A DNA stretch of 64,000 nt from Vibrio atlanticus (GCF_024347315.1 NZ_AP025460.1:1612001-1676000); one strand, 5' to 3'; numbered from the stretch's first letter, positions 7,734-18,085 are shown. A program made the numbers and translations. Notes: generated by a model not told the origin, from the letters alone.

Positions 7734-10340
7734 ATGGCACATACACCTCAAGCCAAGTATCGTAAAGATTATCAATCACCATCTCACACTATTTCTCAAA
7801 TCGATCTTACTTTCGATTTGTACGATTCAGCGTCCATCATTACGGCGGTGTCTAGTGTTAAGCAAGAGAAAGATAGTTCGACCTTAGTACTTGATGGTGA
7901 AGGTTTGACGTTGGTTTCTGTTTTAGTTGAGGGTCAAGAGTGGACGCAATTCGAGCAATCTGAAACTCAACTGACACTGAGCGGACTACCGAAAGATTTC
8001 ACACTCACGATCGTGACGGAAGTTAATCCTGAAGGGAATAGTGCACTTGAAGGTTTGTATAAGTCGGGTGGCGCATTCTGTACTCAGTGTGAAGCTGAAG
8101 GTTTCCGTCGTATTACTTACTACATGGACCGCCCTGATGTATTGGCAAAATTCACCACAACGGTAATCGCAGACAAAGCAGAAAATCCATTCTTACTTAG
8201 TAATGGTAACCGTATAGATGAAGGTGATGCTGAAAATGGTCGTCACTGGGTTAAGTGGCAAGACCCACATCCAAAACCTGCTTACTTGTTTGCTCTTGTT
8301 GCCGGTGACTTTGATGTACTTCGTGACGCTTACACCACACAATCAGGCCGCAAAGTTGACCTAGAAATCTTTGTCGACAAAGGCAATCTAGACCGCGCAA
8401 ACCACGCGATGGTTTCTTTGATTAACTCAATGAAGTGGGACGAAGAGCGTTTCAATCTTGAGTATGACTTAGACATCTACATGATCGTAGCTGTTGATTT
8501 CTTCAACATGGGCGCGATGGAAAACAAAGGTCTGAACGTATTTAACTCTAAGTTTGTTTTAGCGAACGACCAAACAGCAACCGACACCGACTACCTAGGC
8601 ATCGAAGCGGTAATCGGTCATGAATATTTCCATAACTGGACCGGTAACCGAGTGACATGTCGCGATTGGTTCCAACTAAGCTTGAAAGAAGGCTTAACCG
8701 TATTCCGTGACCAAGAGTTCTCATCTGATCTTGGTTCTCGCGCAGTAAACCGAATCAACAATGTTCGTATTATTCGCGGGCCACAATTCGCTGAAGATGC
8801 AAGTCCAATGTCTCACCCAATTCGCCCTGAAAAAGTGATAGAAATGAACAACTTCTACACATTGACTGTATACGAAAAGGGCAGTGAAGTGATCCGAATG
8901 ATCCACACATTGTTGGGTGAGGAAGGTTTCCAAAAAGGCATGAAGCTTTACTTTGAACGTCACGATGGTACCGCTGCAACTTGCGAAGATTTCGTTGCTG
9001 CAATGGAAGATGCGTCGGGCGTTGACCTGTCTCAGTTCCGTTTATGGTACAGCCAATCTGGTACGCCGACGCTTTCTGTTGAAAGTCACTACGACGCAGA
9101 CAAAAAAGAGTACACGTTAACAACTCGCCAAGTAACGGCTCCAACTCATGAGCAAACGGAAAAGCAAGCTCTGCATATTCCTCTAGACATCGAGCTATAC
9201 ACAGCGTCGGGTGAAGTGATTGGGTTACAATGTAACGGTCAGCCAGTTCACAATGTACTTGATGTGAAAGAAGCGGAACAAACGTTTGTGTTTGAAAACG
9301 TTTCAGAGCAACCGATCCCATCGCTACTTCGTGAATTCTCTGCGCCAGTGAAATTGGAATACGATTACTCAGATGAAGAGCTGATCTTCCTGATGGTGAA
9401 TGCTCGCAATGAGTTCTCTCGTTGGGATGCGGGACAAATGCTGCTAGCGAAATACATCCGTAGCAACGTAGATAACGTTCAACAAGGTCAAAAGTTTGAA
9501 CTTTCTGCTTCTGTTGTTGATGCATTCCGCGGGGTACTGCTTAGTGATTCACTAGAACCTGCGTTTATTGCAGAAATGCTTTCTCTACCGAGCCATAACG
9601 AAGTGTCGGGTTGGTATGAGCGCGTTGATATTGATGCGGTCGCATCTGTTCTTAACTCAATGAAAGTAACACTAGCTGCAGAACTGGAAGACGAGTTAGC
9701 GGCGGTTTATCACAGCCATGCACTAACAGAATACACGATCGATCACGATTCGATTGGTAAGCGTACTCTACGTAAAGTTTGTCTAAGTTACTTAGCGCAT
9801 ACTGAAAAGGGTAATGACTTGGTTGTTGCTATGTACCAACAAGCAAACAACATGACAGATACAATGGCTGCAATGGGCGCGGCGAACAGTGCGCAACTAC
9901 CATGTCGTGAAACCTTGATGGCGGATTACAGCGACAAGTGGAAACACGATGGTCTTGTCATGGATAAGTGGTTTGCATTGCAAGGTTCAAACCCAAGTTC
10001 TAATGCACTTGAAGTGATTAAAGCGTCGATGTCGCACCAAGCGTTCAGCTTGAAGAACCCGAACCGTACTCGTAACTTGGTAGGTTCGTTCTTAAACATG
10101 AACCCGGTTCAATTCCACGCCAAGTCAGGACAAGGTTATGCGTTTGCGGGCGAGATCCTACGTGAACTGAACAGCAGCAACCCGCAAGTGGCTTCACGTT
10201 TGATTGACCCGCTACTTAAGTTCCGTAAGTACGATGATGAACGCCAAGCTCTAATCAAAAAAGAACTTGAGACGCTGAAGAACATGGACAACCTTGCAAA
10301 AGACTTATTCGAGAAAGTGGCAAAAGCACTAGAGGCTTAA
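7734..10340 (+). CDS. pepN: Aminopeptidase N
   Basis: M1-family zinc aminopeptidase of 868 residues, the usual length for the gammaproteobacterial enzyme. The substrate-anchoring exopeptidase motif appears as GAMENKGLN. The zinc site is HEYFHNWTGNRVTCRDWFQLSLKEG, split as HEYFH and, about 18 residues on, the distal glutamate. The C-terminal half is the helical PepN domain. It removes N-terminal residues from peptides in the cytosol. A terminator follows at 10416. The start has AAAGGAAC just upstream. Confidence 0.96.
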   Translation: MAHTPQAKYRKDYQSPSHTISQIDLTFDLYDSASIITAVSSVKQEKDSSTLVLDGEGLTLVSVLVEGQEWTQFEQSETQLTLSGLPKDFTLTIVTEVNPEGNSALEGLYKSGGAFCTQCEAEGFRRITYYMDRPDVLAKFTTTVIADKAENPFLLSNGNRIDEGDAENGRHWVKWQDPHPKPAYLFALVAGDFDVLRDAYTTQSGRKVDLEIFVDKGNLDRANHAMVSLINSMKWDEERFNLEYDLDIYMIVAVDFFNMGAMENKGLNVFNSKFVLANDQTATDTDYLGIEAVIGHEYFHNWTGNRVTCRDWFQLSLKEGLTVFRDQEFSSDLGSRAVNRINNVRIIRGPQFAEDASPMSHPIRPEKVIEMNNFYTLTVYEKGSEVIRMIHTLLGEEGFQKGMKLYFERHDGTAATCEDFVAAMEDASGVDLSQFRLWYSQSGTPTLSVESHYDADKKEYTLTTRQVTAPTHEQTEKQALHIPLDIELYTASGEVIGLQCNGQPVHNVLDVKEAEQTFVFENVSEQPIPSLLREFSAPVKLEYDYSDEELIFLMVNARNEFSRWDAGQMLLAKYIRSNVDNVQQGQKFELSASVVDAFRGVLLSDSLEPAFIAEMLSLPSHNEVSGWYERVDIDAVASVLNSMKVTLAAELEDELAAVYHSHALTEYTIDHDSIGKRTLRKVCLSYLAHTEKGNDLVVAMYQQANNMTDTMAAMGAANSAQLPCRETLMADYSDKWKHDGLVMDKWFALQGSNPSSNALEVIKASMSHQAFSLKNPNRTRNLVGSFLNMNPVQFHAKSGQGYAFAGEILRELNSSNPQVASRLIDPLLKFRKYDDERQALIKKELETLKNMDNLAKDLFEKVAKALEA

Positions 10341-10415
10341 GTCAGCCGCTTATTCAGGTAACTGATTTATCATAAGAGGTTTTGCTAATAAACAGTTTAC
10401 TAGTAACGAAAAGTC

Positions 10416-10447
10416 ATCAGTGGTAGAGAATATCTGCCACTGATTTT
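10416..10447 (+). terminator. Rho-independent terminator after pepN
   Basis: ATCAGTGG (10416-10423) pairs with CCACTGAT (10437-10444), extended inward by four more pairs, with a five-base loop and a following TTTTTT tract. Confidence 0.85.
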
Positions 10448-10561
10448 TTGTTTCTGGTTTATCGAATTTTCGATAAGCTAGAGCAGTTTCAAGCTCAGTT
10501 TCACTTTCAGACATCGTTAAGTGCCAAAAACACCGGCACTGTATGTTTATACAGGTATCGT

Positions 10562-10780
10562 ATGAATCGCTATATTTTCCAACTTAACATCTCATATCAG
10601 CAGTTTTTGGCTAGCTACTCGGGTGCCGCAAGTAAAGTTCAAGTGATAACAACAACAGGGTTACGCTTACAGCTACCTGCAACTCGCTTCAGACCATTTC
10701 TTACACAAATAGGGGTTAGAGGGCAGTTTAGGTTAACAACTGACCAAAAAAATAAGTTTATTAAGTTGGAAGCTCTGTAA
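10562..10780 (+). CDS. DUF2835 family protein
   Basis: A 72-residue protein starting MNRYIFQLNISYQQFLASY, with RLQLPATRFRPFLT and GQFRLTTDQKNKFIKLEAL. This spans the whole DUF2835 family, small cytosolic gammaproteobacterial proteins of unknown function. I chose ATG 10562 because homology begins there; upstream in-frame sequence overlaps the pepN terminator region. It stands alone between pepN and the glutamate dehydrogenase gene. The 213 bp that follow hold no other gene I can support. Confidence 0.8.
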   Translation: MNRYIFQLNISYQQFLASYSGAASKVQVITTTGLRLQLPATRFRPFLTQIGVRGQFRLTTDQKNKFIKLEAL

Positions 10781-11008
10781 AGCTTGGCGTACCTAGTGAG
10801 TTAAAGGGAATCTTAATCACATAATCAAACATTTCACCTCTTACCACCTCTAAAACAATTAACCATTTATCAATAATGCTTTTACAATAAATGAATGCAT
10901 TACCTTTGCTTAACTCGTTAGTAGAACTGGCCTTGAAGGCTTCATTCAAACGCTAGCTTAAGTAAGCCCCCTAATAATAAAATAAAATTCTAATTGTGGA
11001 GTGTGACT

Positions 11009-14000
11009 ATGACCGCACGTGAAACTGTGGTTCCAGTTTTACTTGAAAAAGTTTACAAACTGATTCAAGACAAACTTGACCTTGCTCATCGACCTCTCGT
11101 AACTCAACTTGCTCAACACTTGTTTAGTAACGTTTCTCACGACGATCTAACTCAGAGAAACGAATCCGATTTATACGGTGCTGTAGTTAGCTTATGGCAT
11201 CACATCAATGAAAAGAAAGCTGACCAAATCTCTGTTCGTGTTTTTAACCCGACAGTAAGTCGTCAAGGTTGGCAATCTACTCACACTATCGTAGAGATAG
11301 TCGTACCAGATAGCCCATTCCTTGTAGACTCTGTAAAAATGGCGCTGACTCGCCTAGACCTTTCTTCTCACCTTATGCTTCACAATCCAACACAAATCTC
11401 TCGCTCTGATAAGGGCAGTGTTGTCGGCGTTAGCAATAACGAAGGTGCATTCCAATCGCTTTTCCATATCGAAGTAGACCGTCTTAGCAGCAAAGCTGAA
11501 ATGACAGCGCTCAAAACGGAACTACTGGATATCTTTACCGATACTGGTTTAGTAGTGAACGATTGGCTGAAGATGGTTGAAAAACTTGAGGAAGTAACGA
11601 ATCAAGTTGAAAAGCAAAAAGAAAGCATTCCTGTAGACGGTCAACGTTTTGATGAGACGTTGGCGTTTCTTCGTTGGTTAGGCGAGCACAACTTTACGTT
11701 TATGGGTTACAAGGAATATGACCTTGTTTCTGTAAATGGCGACACAGAACTACAACCGACCAAGGAGCAAGGTCTTGGTTTGTTTGCGAATTCAGATCGT
11801 GTGCGTAACGTTAAGCTGTCTGAGTTTTCTGATTCGGCACGTCTTGAAGCCAAAAAGCCGTATGTACTTATCGTAACCAAGGGCAATACGGCTTCGCGCA
11901 TTCACCGACCAGCTTACAATGATTACATTGGTATTAAGAAGTTCGATAAGAACGGTAAGGTCATTGGTGAACACCGCTTTACTGGTCTTTACACCTCTGC
12001 CGTTTATAACCAAACCGTTGAAACGATTCCTCTTGTTCGCGAGAAAGTAGAGCGCATCTTAGACGCGAGTGGTTACCGTGAAGGTTCATACTCTTACAAA
12101 GCTCTGCACAACATTTTAGAAAACTACCCGCGAGATGAACTGCTTCAAGCTCGTGAAGAAGAATTGCTAGAAGTCGGTACTGGCGTAGTTCAAATGCAAG
12201 ATCGCGATCTTCTGCGTTTGTTTGTTCGCAAAGACCCGTTTGGCCGTTTCTTTAGCTGCATGGTTTACGTTACTAAAGATCGTTACAACACCGAACTTCG
12301 TCGTCAAACCCAACGCATCTTGAAGCAGTATTTCGGTTGCGAAGAAGAGGTCGAATTCACGACATACTTCTCTGAAAGCCCACTGGCGAGAACGCACTAT
12401 ATTGTTCGTGTTGATAACAACAACATGGATGTGGACGTGAAAACAATTGAGCAAAATTTAATGGAAGTATCGTCTACGTGGGATGACCGCCTGTCTGAAT
12501 CAATCGTTGCTAACTTCGGTGAGAGCAAAGGTCTTCCGTTATCGAAAGAGTACATGCGTGCATTCCCACGTTCGTACAAAGAAGACATGATGCCTGGTTC
12601 TGCGGTTGCAGATATCGAGCGTTTAGAAGCACTAAGTGAAGACAACAAACTGGGCATGCTTTTCTACCGTCCTCAAGAAGAGGCGGCAGACTCTAAAGCT
12701 GTTCGTTTGAAGCTGTTCTACCACAGTGATGAGCCGATTCACCTGTCTGATGTTATGCCAATGCTTGAAAATTTTGGCCTGCGCGTTATTGGTGAATCAC
12801 CTTATGAAGTACGCAAGACCAATGGGGTGACTTATTGGATCCTTGATTTCTCGATGCTGCATAAGAGTGACAAGACGATTGATCTTCGTGAAGCACGCGA
12901 TCTATTCCAACAAGCCTTTGCTGCGATTTGGGAAGGTGAATTAGACAGCGATGGTTTTAACCGCTTGGTATTGGGTGCTGCTCTTTCTGGCCGTGAAATC
13001 TCAATCTTACGTGCGTATGCGCGTTACATGCGCCAAGTTGGTTTCCCATTTAGCCAACAATACATTGAAGACACATTGTCTCATTACCCAGATCTAGCGA
13101 AAGGGTTAGTGAGCTTATTCGGCAAGCGTTTTGATCCTAAATTAAAGGGCAGCGCGAAAGGCCAACAAGATCTTATCAAGAAGATCACTGAACAGTTGGA
13201 TCATGTAGAAAGCTTGGATGATGATCGTATCATTCGTCGCTACATGGAAATGATCACAGCAACGCTTCGTACTAACTACTACCAGTTAGACGACAACAAA
13301 CAGTCTAAACCTTGGTTGGCTCTTAAAATGAGACCAAGCGAGATCCCAGATATCCCAGCGCCGGTTCCTGCGTTTGAGATATTCGTTTACGCACCAGACA
13401 TTGAAGGTGTGCATCTACGTGGCGGTAAAGTAGCACGTGGTGGTTTACGTTGGTCAGACCGTCAAGAGGATTTCCGTACTGAGATTCTAGGCTTAGTTAA
13501 AGCACAACAAGTTAAGAACACAGTAATTGTACCGGTTGGTGCAAAAGGTGGTTTCGTTTGTAAGCGTCAGCACACTATGTCTGGCCGTGATGAAATTTTC
13601 GCTGAAGGTCAACGTTGTTACAAGCGCTTCATCCGTGCATTACTAGACGTATCAGACAACATCATTGAAGGTGAGGTTATTCCACCTAAGAGTGTTGTTC
13701 GTCACGATGAAGATGATCCGTATTTGGTTGTTGCCGCTGATAAAGGTACCGCAACGTTCTCAGATCTAGCAAACTCAGTATCTGCTGAATACAATTTCTG
13801 GTTAGGCGATGCATTTGCCTCTGGTGGCTCTAACGGTTATGACCATAAAGCCATGGGTATCACGGCGAAAGGTGGCTGGGAATCTGTTAAACGTCACTTC
13901 CGTGAAATGGGCATCAACTGTCAAACAACGGACTTTACCGCTATCGGTGTAGGTGATATGGCGGGCGATGTATTTGGTAACGGCATGCTGTTGTCTAAGC

Positions 14001-15850
14001 ATATTCGTATGCAAGCTGCGTTTAACCACATGCATATTTTCATCGACCCGAATCCAGAATCAGCATCAAGCTGGGTAGAGCGTGAGCGCTTGTTTAATCT
14101 TCCTCGCTCAAGCTGGGAAGATTACAACAAAGACCTGATTTCTCAAGGTGGTGGCATCTTCTCTCGTCGAGCGAAGTCTATCTCTTTGACGCCTGAAATT
14201 CAGAAAATGCTGGGTACTAAGAAAGCATCAATGGCACCAAATGACTTGATCAAAGCGATCTTGTCTATGCAGGTTGATCTTCTTTGGAATGGCGGTATCG
14301 GTACTTACGTTAAGTCTTCAAACGAGACTCATACAGATGTTGGTGACCGTGCAAATGACGTGCTGCGTATCGATGGCCGTGACCTAAAAGCTAAAGTTGT
14401 TGGTGAAGGCGGTAACTTGGGTATGACTCAACTGGGTCGTATTGAATACGCACTGACGGGTGGCCGCGTTAATACTGACTTCGTTGATAACGTTGGTGGT
14501 GTTGACTGTTCGGATAATGAAGTTAACATTAAGATCTTCTTGAATGGTTTGGTGTCTAATGGTGATCTAACCGTTAAGCAACGTAACCAAGTACTTGAAT
14601 CGATGGAAGATGAAGTTGGCGAAATCGTTCTAGACGACGCATATTGCCAAGCTGAGTCTATTTCGGTTACTGAGCATCAAGGTGTTGGCTTAGTAAAAGA
14701 GCAAATCCGCTTTATTCATACAATGGAAAAAGCAGGGTACTTGGATCGTGGTTTGGAATACATCCCAGATGACGAAACATTGCTTGAGCGTGAAAAGCAG
14801 GGCCAAGGCCTAACAAGACCTGAGCTTTCTGTACTTGTCGCTTACGGTAAAATGGTGCTTAAAGAAGATCTTGTTAGTGATGATATCGCTAATGATGAAT
14901 TCCATGCTCAACAGCTTATGCAATACTTCCCAACAGCGTTACGTCGTAACTACTCTCAGCACATGGATAATCATCCACTACGTTCTGAAATCATTGCGAC
15001 GGCACTGGCTAACCAAATGGTTAACGAGATGGGTTGTAACTTCGTTACTCGTCTGCAAGAAGAGACGGGCGCAAATATTGTTGATATTGCCAATGCTTAC
15101 GCGGCAACACGTGAAATCTACGGTCTTGGCAAAGTTCTGAAGAGCATCCGTGAACTGGACAATGTTTCAAGTTCTGAAGCTCAATATGAATTGATCTACC
15201 ATGTTCGTCGTACACTTCGTCGTTTGGCTCGTTGGTTGCTAAGAAACCGTACCGGAAAACAGTCAGTGAAAGCATTGATTGAACTTTACCAAGGCGATGT
15301 TCTTACTATCACAGAGAAACTGGATGAAAACCTAGTGGCTTCTGAAGTAGAAGAGCATAACGCAATGGCACAGTTATGGATTGACCAAGGCGTAAACGCT
15401 GAGTTGGCTAATTCAGTTGCGCGTTTGTCTAGCTTGTACTCAGCACTGGATATATCCACAGTGGCTCGTGAGACAGGTAAAACAGTACAACAAGCGTCTA
15501 AGCTTTACTTCAACCTTGGCGACCGTTTGTCTCTGCACTGGTTCTTGAAGCAAATCAATGGTCAAGCTGTAGATAACAACTGGCAAGCGCTGGCACGTGC
15601 AGCATTCAGAGAAGATCTGGATTGGCAGCAACGTCAGCTAACTGGGCAAGTGCTCAACTGTGGTTGTGCTTCAGACATCGATGTGATTAAAGCGCTTGAT
15701 GATTGGATGGAAAGTAACTCTGTTTCTCTACATCGTTGGGAAAGCATCTTGAACGAATTCAAAGTGGGTTCGGTTCATGAGTTTGCCAAGTTCTCAGTAG
15801 CACTGCGTGAATTGATGTTATTGAATCTAAACTGCATGTCGACAGATTAG
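11009..15850 (+). CDS. NAD-specific glutamate dehydrogenase, large (180-kDa) class
   Basis: A 1613-residue protein of the large NAD-GDH class, which converts glutamate to 2-oxoglutarate and ammonia, mainly catabolically. The catalytic region is recognisable at about residues 800-1150: GGLRWSDRQEDFRTEILGL, split here as GGLRWSDRQED, then VPVGAKGGF with the conserved lysine, and later GVGDMAGDVFGNGML for nucleotide binding. The long N-terminal part holds ACT-like regulatory segments. ATG 11009 is chosen because TGGAG precedes it by about seven bases; an in-frame TTG at 10994 is less likely. Monocistronic, closed by a terminator. Confidence 0.95.
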   Translation: MTARETVVPVLLEKVYKLIQDKLDLAHRPLVTQLAQHLFSNVSHDDLTQRNESDLYGAVVSLWHHINEKKADQISVRVFNPTVSRQGWQSTHTIVEIVVPDSPFLVDSVKMALTRLDLSSHLMLHNPTQISRSDKGSVVGVSNNEGAFQSLFHIEVDRLSSKAEMTALKTELLDIFTDTGLVVNDWLKMVEKLEEVTNQVEKQKESIPVDGQRFDETLAFLRWLGEHNFTFMGYKEYDLVSVNGDTELQPTKEQGLGLFANSDRVRNVKLSEFSDSARLEAKKPYVLIVTKGNTASRIHRPAYNDYIGIKKFDKNGKVIGEHRFTGLYTSAVYNQTVETIPLVREKVERILDASGYREGSYSYKALHNILENYPRDELLQAREEELLEVGTGVVQMQDRDLLRLFVRKDPFGRFFSCMVYVTKDRYNTELRRQTQRILKQYFGCEEEVEFTTYFSESPLARTHYIVRVDNNNMDVDVKTIEQNLMEVSSTWDDRLSESIVANFGESKGLPLSKEYMRAFPRSYKEDMMPGSAVADIERLEALSEDNKLGMLFYRPQEEAADSKAVRLKLFYHSDEPIHLSDVMPMLENFGLRVIGESPYEVRKTNGVTYWILDFSMLHKSDKTIDLREARDLFQQAFAAIWEGELDSDGFNRLVLGAALSGREISILRAYARYMRQVGFPFSQQYIEDTLSHYPDLAKGLVSLFGKRFDPKLKGSAKGQQDLIKKITEQLDHVESLDDDRIIRRYMEMITATLRTNYYQLDDNKQSKPWLALKMRPSEIPDIPAPVPAFEIFVYAPDIEGVHLRGGKVARGGLRWSDRQEDFRTEILGLVKAQQVKNTVIVPVGAKGGFVCKRQHTMSGRDEIFAEGQRCYKRFIRALLDVSDNIIEGEVIPPKSVVRHDEDDPYLVVAADKGTATFSDLANSVSAEYNFWLGDAFASGGSNGYDHKAMGITAKGGWESVKRHFREMGINCQTTDFTAIGVGDMAGDVFGNGMLLSKHIRMQAAFNHMHIFIDPNPESASSWVERERLFNLPRSSWEDYNKDLISQGGGIFSRRAKSISLTPEIQKMLGTKKASMAPNDLIKAILSMQVDLLWNGGIGTYVKSSNETHTDVGDRANDVLRIDGRDLKAKVVGEGGNLGMTQLGRIEYALTGGRVNTDFVDNVGGVDCSDNEVNIKIFLNGLVSNGDLTVKQRNQVLESMEDEVGEIVLDDAYCQAESISVTEHQGVGLVKEQIRFIHTMEKAGYLDRGLEYIPDDETLLEREKQGQGLTRPELSVLVAYGKMVLKEDLVSDDIANDEFHAQQLMQYFPTALRRNYSQHMDNHPLRSEIIATALANQMVNEMGCNFVTRLQEETGANIVDIANAYAATREIYGLGKVLKSIRELDNVSSSEAQYELIYHVRRTLRRLARWLLRNRTGKQSVKALIELYQGDVLTITEKLDENLVASEVEEHNAMAQLWIDQGVNAELANSVARLSSLYSALDISTVARETGKTVQQASKLYFNLGDRLSLHWFLKQINGQAVDNNWQALARAAFREDLDWQQRQLTGQVLNCGCASDIDVIKALDDWMESNSVSLHRWESILNEFKVGSVHEFAKFSVALRELMLLNLNCMSTD

Positions 15851-15876
15851 TGATTAGATAAAACGAAAGACACAAG

Positions 15877-15901
15877 GGCAGGCCATAAGGTCTGCCTTTT
15901 T
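15877..15901 (+). terminator. Rho-independent terminator after glutamate dehydrogenase
   Basis: GGCAGGCC (15877-15884), loop ATAA, GGTCTGCC (15889-15896), then TTTTT. One G-U pair is in the stem. Confidence 0.85.
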
Positions 15902-15941
15902 CGTTTCTATAAAGTGGCATCAATCGATCTGACGATTTTTG

Positions 15942-15972
15942 ACGGACCCACTTCTTTCAACGGACCCACTTC
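15942..15972. repeat. 13-bp direct repeat in pyrD upstream region, possible IS-end remnant
   Basis: ACGGACCCACTTC occurs at 15942-15954 and again at 15960-15972, followed by GTGGACACC. Closely spaced repeats of this kind resemble the transposase-binding ends of IS3-type elements, but no transposase coding sequence is nearby, so this is tentative. Confidence 0.3.
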
Positions 15973-16051
15973 GTGGACACCTTGCTTGTTGTTAAAAGAG
16001 TGGGTGGCTGTAATATGGTAGAGACTAGAAATGAGTAAACTGACTGCAGAA

Positions 16052-16067
16052 ACGATAACGTTTGCTT
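16052..16067. promoter_or_regulatory. Predicted PurR operator upstream of pyrD
   Basis: ACGATAACGTTTGCTT matches the PurR consensus ACGCAAACGTTTNCNT at about 13 of 16 positions, including the central AACGTTT core. In E. coli, pyrD belongs to the PurR regulon, so the position 130 bp upstream of pyrD fits repression by PurR with hypoxanthine or guanine. Confidence 0.6.
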
Positions 16068-16158
16068 AATAAAGAACCTCATTCGCTAACAAACTCGATT
16101 ATCTTACCCTTACAGACAGTAATAGATTGAATAGTTGAGTAAATAAGTAAATAATATC

Positions 16159-16182
16159 GCCCCGTTTACACGGGGCTTTTTT
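16159..16182 (+). terminator. Terminator-like hairpin directly before pyrD (possible attenuator)
   Basis: GCCCCGTTTACACGGGGC (16159-16176) followed by TTTTTT ends only about five bases before the pyrD ribosome-binding site (CGGAGG). If the pyrD promoter lies near the PurR site, every transcript must pass this hairpin, which suggests attenuation or start-site-dependent control by pyrimidines. It could alternatively terminate read-through from upstream with a promoter hidden close by. Confidence 0.7.
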
Positions 16183-16196
16183 CTATCGGAGGCACA

Positions 16197-17207
16197 ATGC
16201 TCTACCGTCTAGCCAGAACTGGCTTTTTCCAACTTGATGCCGAAAAGGCACATGATCTTGCAATTCAAAATTTCAAACGCTTCACAGGCACTCCTATTGA
16301 TCTTTTGTATCGCCAACAATTACCTAATCGACCTGTAGAATGCATGGGTCTTACTTTTAAAAACCCAGTTGGCCTAGCGGCTGGCCTAGATAAAAACGGC
16401 GAATGTATTGATGCATTTGGCGCAATGGGTTTTGGTTTCGTTGAAGTAGGAACGGTAACTCCTCGTCCACAAGCCGGTAATGACAAACCACGTCTGTTCC
16501 GTCTTGTTGAAGCTGAAGGTATCATCAACCGCATGGGGTTCAATAACTTAGGCGTCGACAACCTTATTGAGAACGTTAAGAAGTCGAACTACGACGGCAT
16601 CTTAGGTATCAACATCGGTAAGAACAAAGACACACCAATTGAAAAGGGCGCTGAAGATTACTTGATCTGTATGGAGAAGGTATATCAATACGCTGGTTAC
16701 ATTGCTGTGAACATCTCTTCACCAAATACTCCAGGACTTCGTTCTCTACAATACGGCGAAGCTCTAGACGATCTATTGTCTGAACTTAAAACGAAACAAT
16801 CTGAACTAGAAGAGAAGCATGGTAAATATGTTCCTCTTGCTCTTAAGATTGCTCCGGATCTAAGTGATGACGAAATTAGCCAAATTTGTGAATCATTGAT
16901 CAAAAATAAGATCGATGGTGTGATCGCAACAAACACAACATTGGATCGTTCAATCGTTGAAGGCATGAAACATTGCGATGAAGCGGGTGGCCTAAGTGGA
17001 CGTCCAGTTCAATCTCGCAGTACTGAAGTGGTTCGTAAACTTCACGAAGAGTTGGGTGACCAATTACCGATCATCGGGGTAGGTGGCGTTGACTCTTACG
17101 TCGCTGCGAAAGAGAAAATGATGGCAGGCGCGAAGCTTGTACAAGTTTACTCTGGTTTCATCTACAAAGGCCCTGGTCTTGTAGGCGACATCGTTAAAAA
17201 TTTATAG
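16197..17207 (+). CDS. pyrD: Dihydroorotate dehydrogenase (quinone), class 2
   Basis: Class 2 enzyme of 336 residues, membrane-associated through its N-terminal helix ([21 protein letters not shown], here cited as its first 20 or so residues) and feeding electrons to quinone in pyrimidine synthesis. FMN-barrel motifs are present: [12 protein letters not shown], the active-site loop [14 protein letters not shown] with the catalytic serine, and IIGVGGVDS. An ideal CGGAGG site precedes the ATG. A PurR-like site and an attenuator-like hairpin lie upstream. Followed by zapC, the same order as in enterobacteria. Confidence 0.96.
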   Translation: MLYRLARTGFFQLDAEKAHDLAIQNFKRFTGTPIDLLYRQQLPNRPVECMGLTFKNPVGLAAGLDKNGECIDAFGAMGFGFVEVGTVTPRPQAGNDKPRLFRLVEAEGIINRMGFNNLGVDNLIENVKKSNYDGILGINIGKNKDTPIEKGAEDYLICMEKVYQYAGYIAVNISSPNTPGLRSLQYGEALDDLLSELKTKQSELEEKHGKYVPLALKIAPDLSDDEISQICESLIKNKIDGVIATNTTLDRSIVEGMKHCDEAGGLSGRPVQSRSTEVVRKLHEELGDQLPIIGVGGVDSYVAAKEKMMAGAKLVQVYSGFIYKGPGLVGDIVKNL

Positions 17208-17354
17208 TCCCCGAAAACCAGATCTTTTATAAACCCAGAGCTTTTATAAACAGAGTTATCAAAAAGATTTGGTTATTTTAGGAAAGCTATAATTTGGCAT
17301 CGTCTTACTAAAAGAGACACTGTAACTCACTGAGTTGTAGAGAGAAGCGATAAG

Positions 17355-17383
17355 AAAGAGGAATTCATTTCCTCTTTTTTTTT
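17355..17383 (+). terminator. Rho-independent terminator after pyrD
   Basis: AGAGGAA (17357-17363) pairs with TTCCTCT (17369-17375) over a five-base loop, followed by a long T run. Confidence 0.85.
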
Positions 17384-17467
17384 ACCTATTGCTCAGTAAA
17401 ATTACTGTAATTGAAGGTAATTTTGCGTTTTACCTAATGGAATGGTTCAACAGTGTGAGACGAAATG

Positions 17468-18019
17468 ATGCTTAAACCTAGCGATACATGGAGTTGGTAT
17501 TACGATGAGCAGCAATGTTCATTAATGCTAAACCTCGGAGAGGATATGATTTTCAAAACGAATCTGGTCCGCAATAAGCTGGTGGACTGCGCGTTTAGAG
17601 ATAATGAATTCACCGTTGATGACGCATCTTCATACCAAACCTTCAAAGAACAAATTTCTGGCTTAGAACTGTCTGAGCCTCGCCAAGCTGAACTCGCACT
17701 ATATTGTGTGGCAGCAAAGCGCTTCCACAAGCCAGTACAGCCTAAAAGCTGGTTCTTCGATTCACAAGGCGCTGGCCACGAATCTCCTCAAGAAGGGGAT
17801 ATCGTACAAATGAATAACGAGCATAGCCTAGGTTACTTCATTGTATTGGAAGTGGGAGAGTGTGCGAGCCTATGTGCATTTGTCGACTTAGAGGAGTTTC
17901 TGCTCACACCTTCAAAAGGGTTAAGCTTTGGAGACTCGATTAAAGTGATGCACGATAGGATGGTAGACGCGAACTCTATTCTTCATTTTCACCATACACA
18001 TATTGCAATGGTCGGTTAA
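17468..18019 (+). CDS. zapC: Cell division protein ZapC
   Basis: A 183-residue cytosolic protein recognised by LKPSDTWSWYYD at the N-terminus, QPKSWFFDSQ in the middle, and the conserved gammaproteobacterial order pyrD-zapC-rlmL. ZapC bundles FtsZ filaments and stabilises the Z-ring. Two adjacent ATG codons (17465, 17468) are possible starts; I take the second because family members begin MLKP. A terminator at 18086 separates it from rlmKL. Confidence 0.85.
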   Translation: MLKPSDTWSWYYDEQQCSLMLNLGEDMIFKTNLVRNKLVDCAFRDNEFTVDDASSYQTFKEQISGLELSEPRQAELALYCVAAKRFHKPVQPKSWFFDSQGAGHESPQEGDIVQMNNEHSLGYFIVLEVGECASLCAFVDLEEFLLTPSKGLSFGDSIKVMHDRMVDANSILHFHHTHIAMVG

Positions 18020-18085
18020 TTCCCCAGTTTAGTTCATCATTTCTAACACACATTGCAACGCATAAACCTATCAAACCTTCCTTAG

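Noticed and set aside
8770..9525. 251-codon antisense frame within pepN
   Set aside because: Lies wholly inside a clear aminopeptidase gene; composition is that of a reverse shadow of biased codons.
10761..10949. 62-residue minus-strand frame after DUF2835
   Set aside because: No ribosome site, overlaps the DUF2835 end, and no recognisable family; kept out for lack of support.
16031..16069. 12-codon leader peptide MSKLTAETITFA before pyrD
   Set aside because: It overlaps the predicted PurR operator, has no ribosome site, and lies too far from the hairpin for attenuation.
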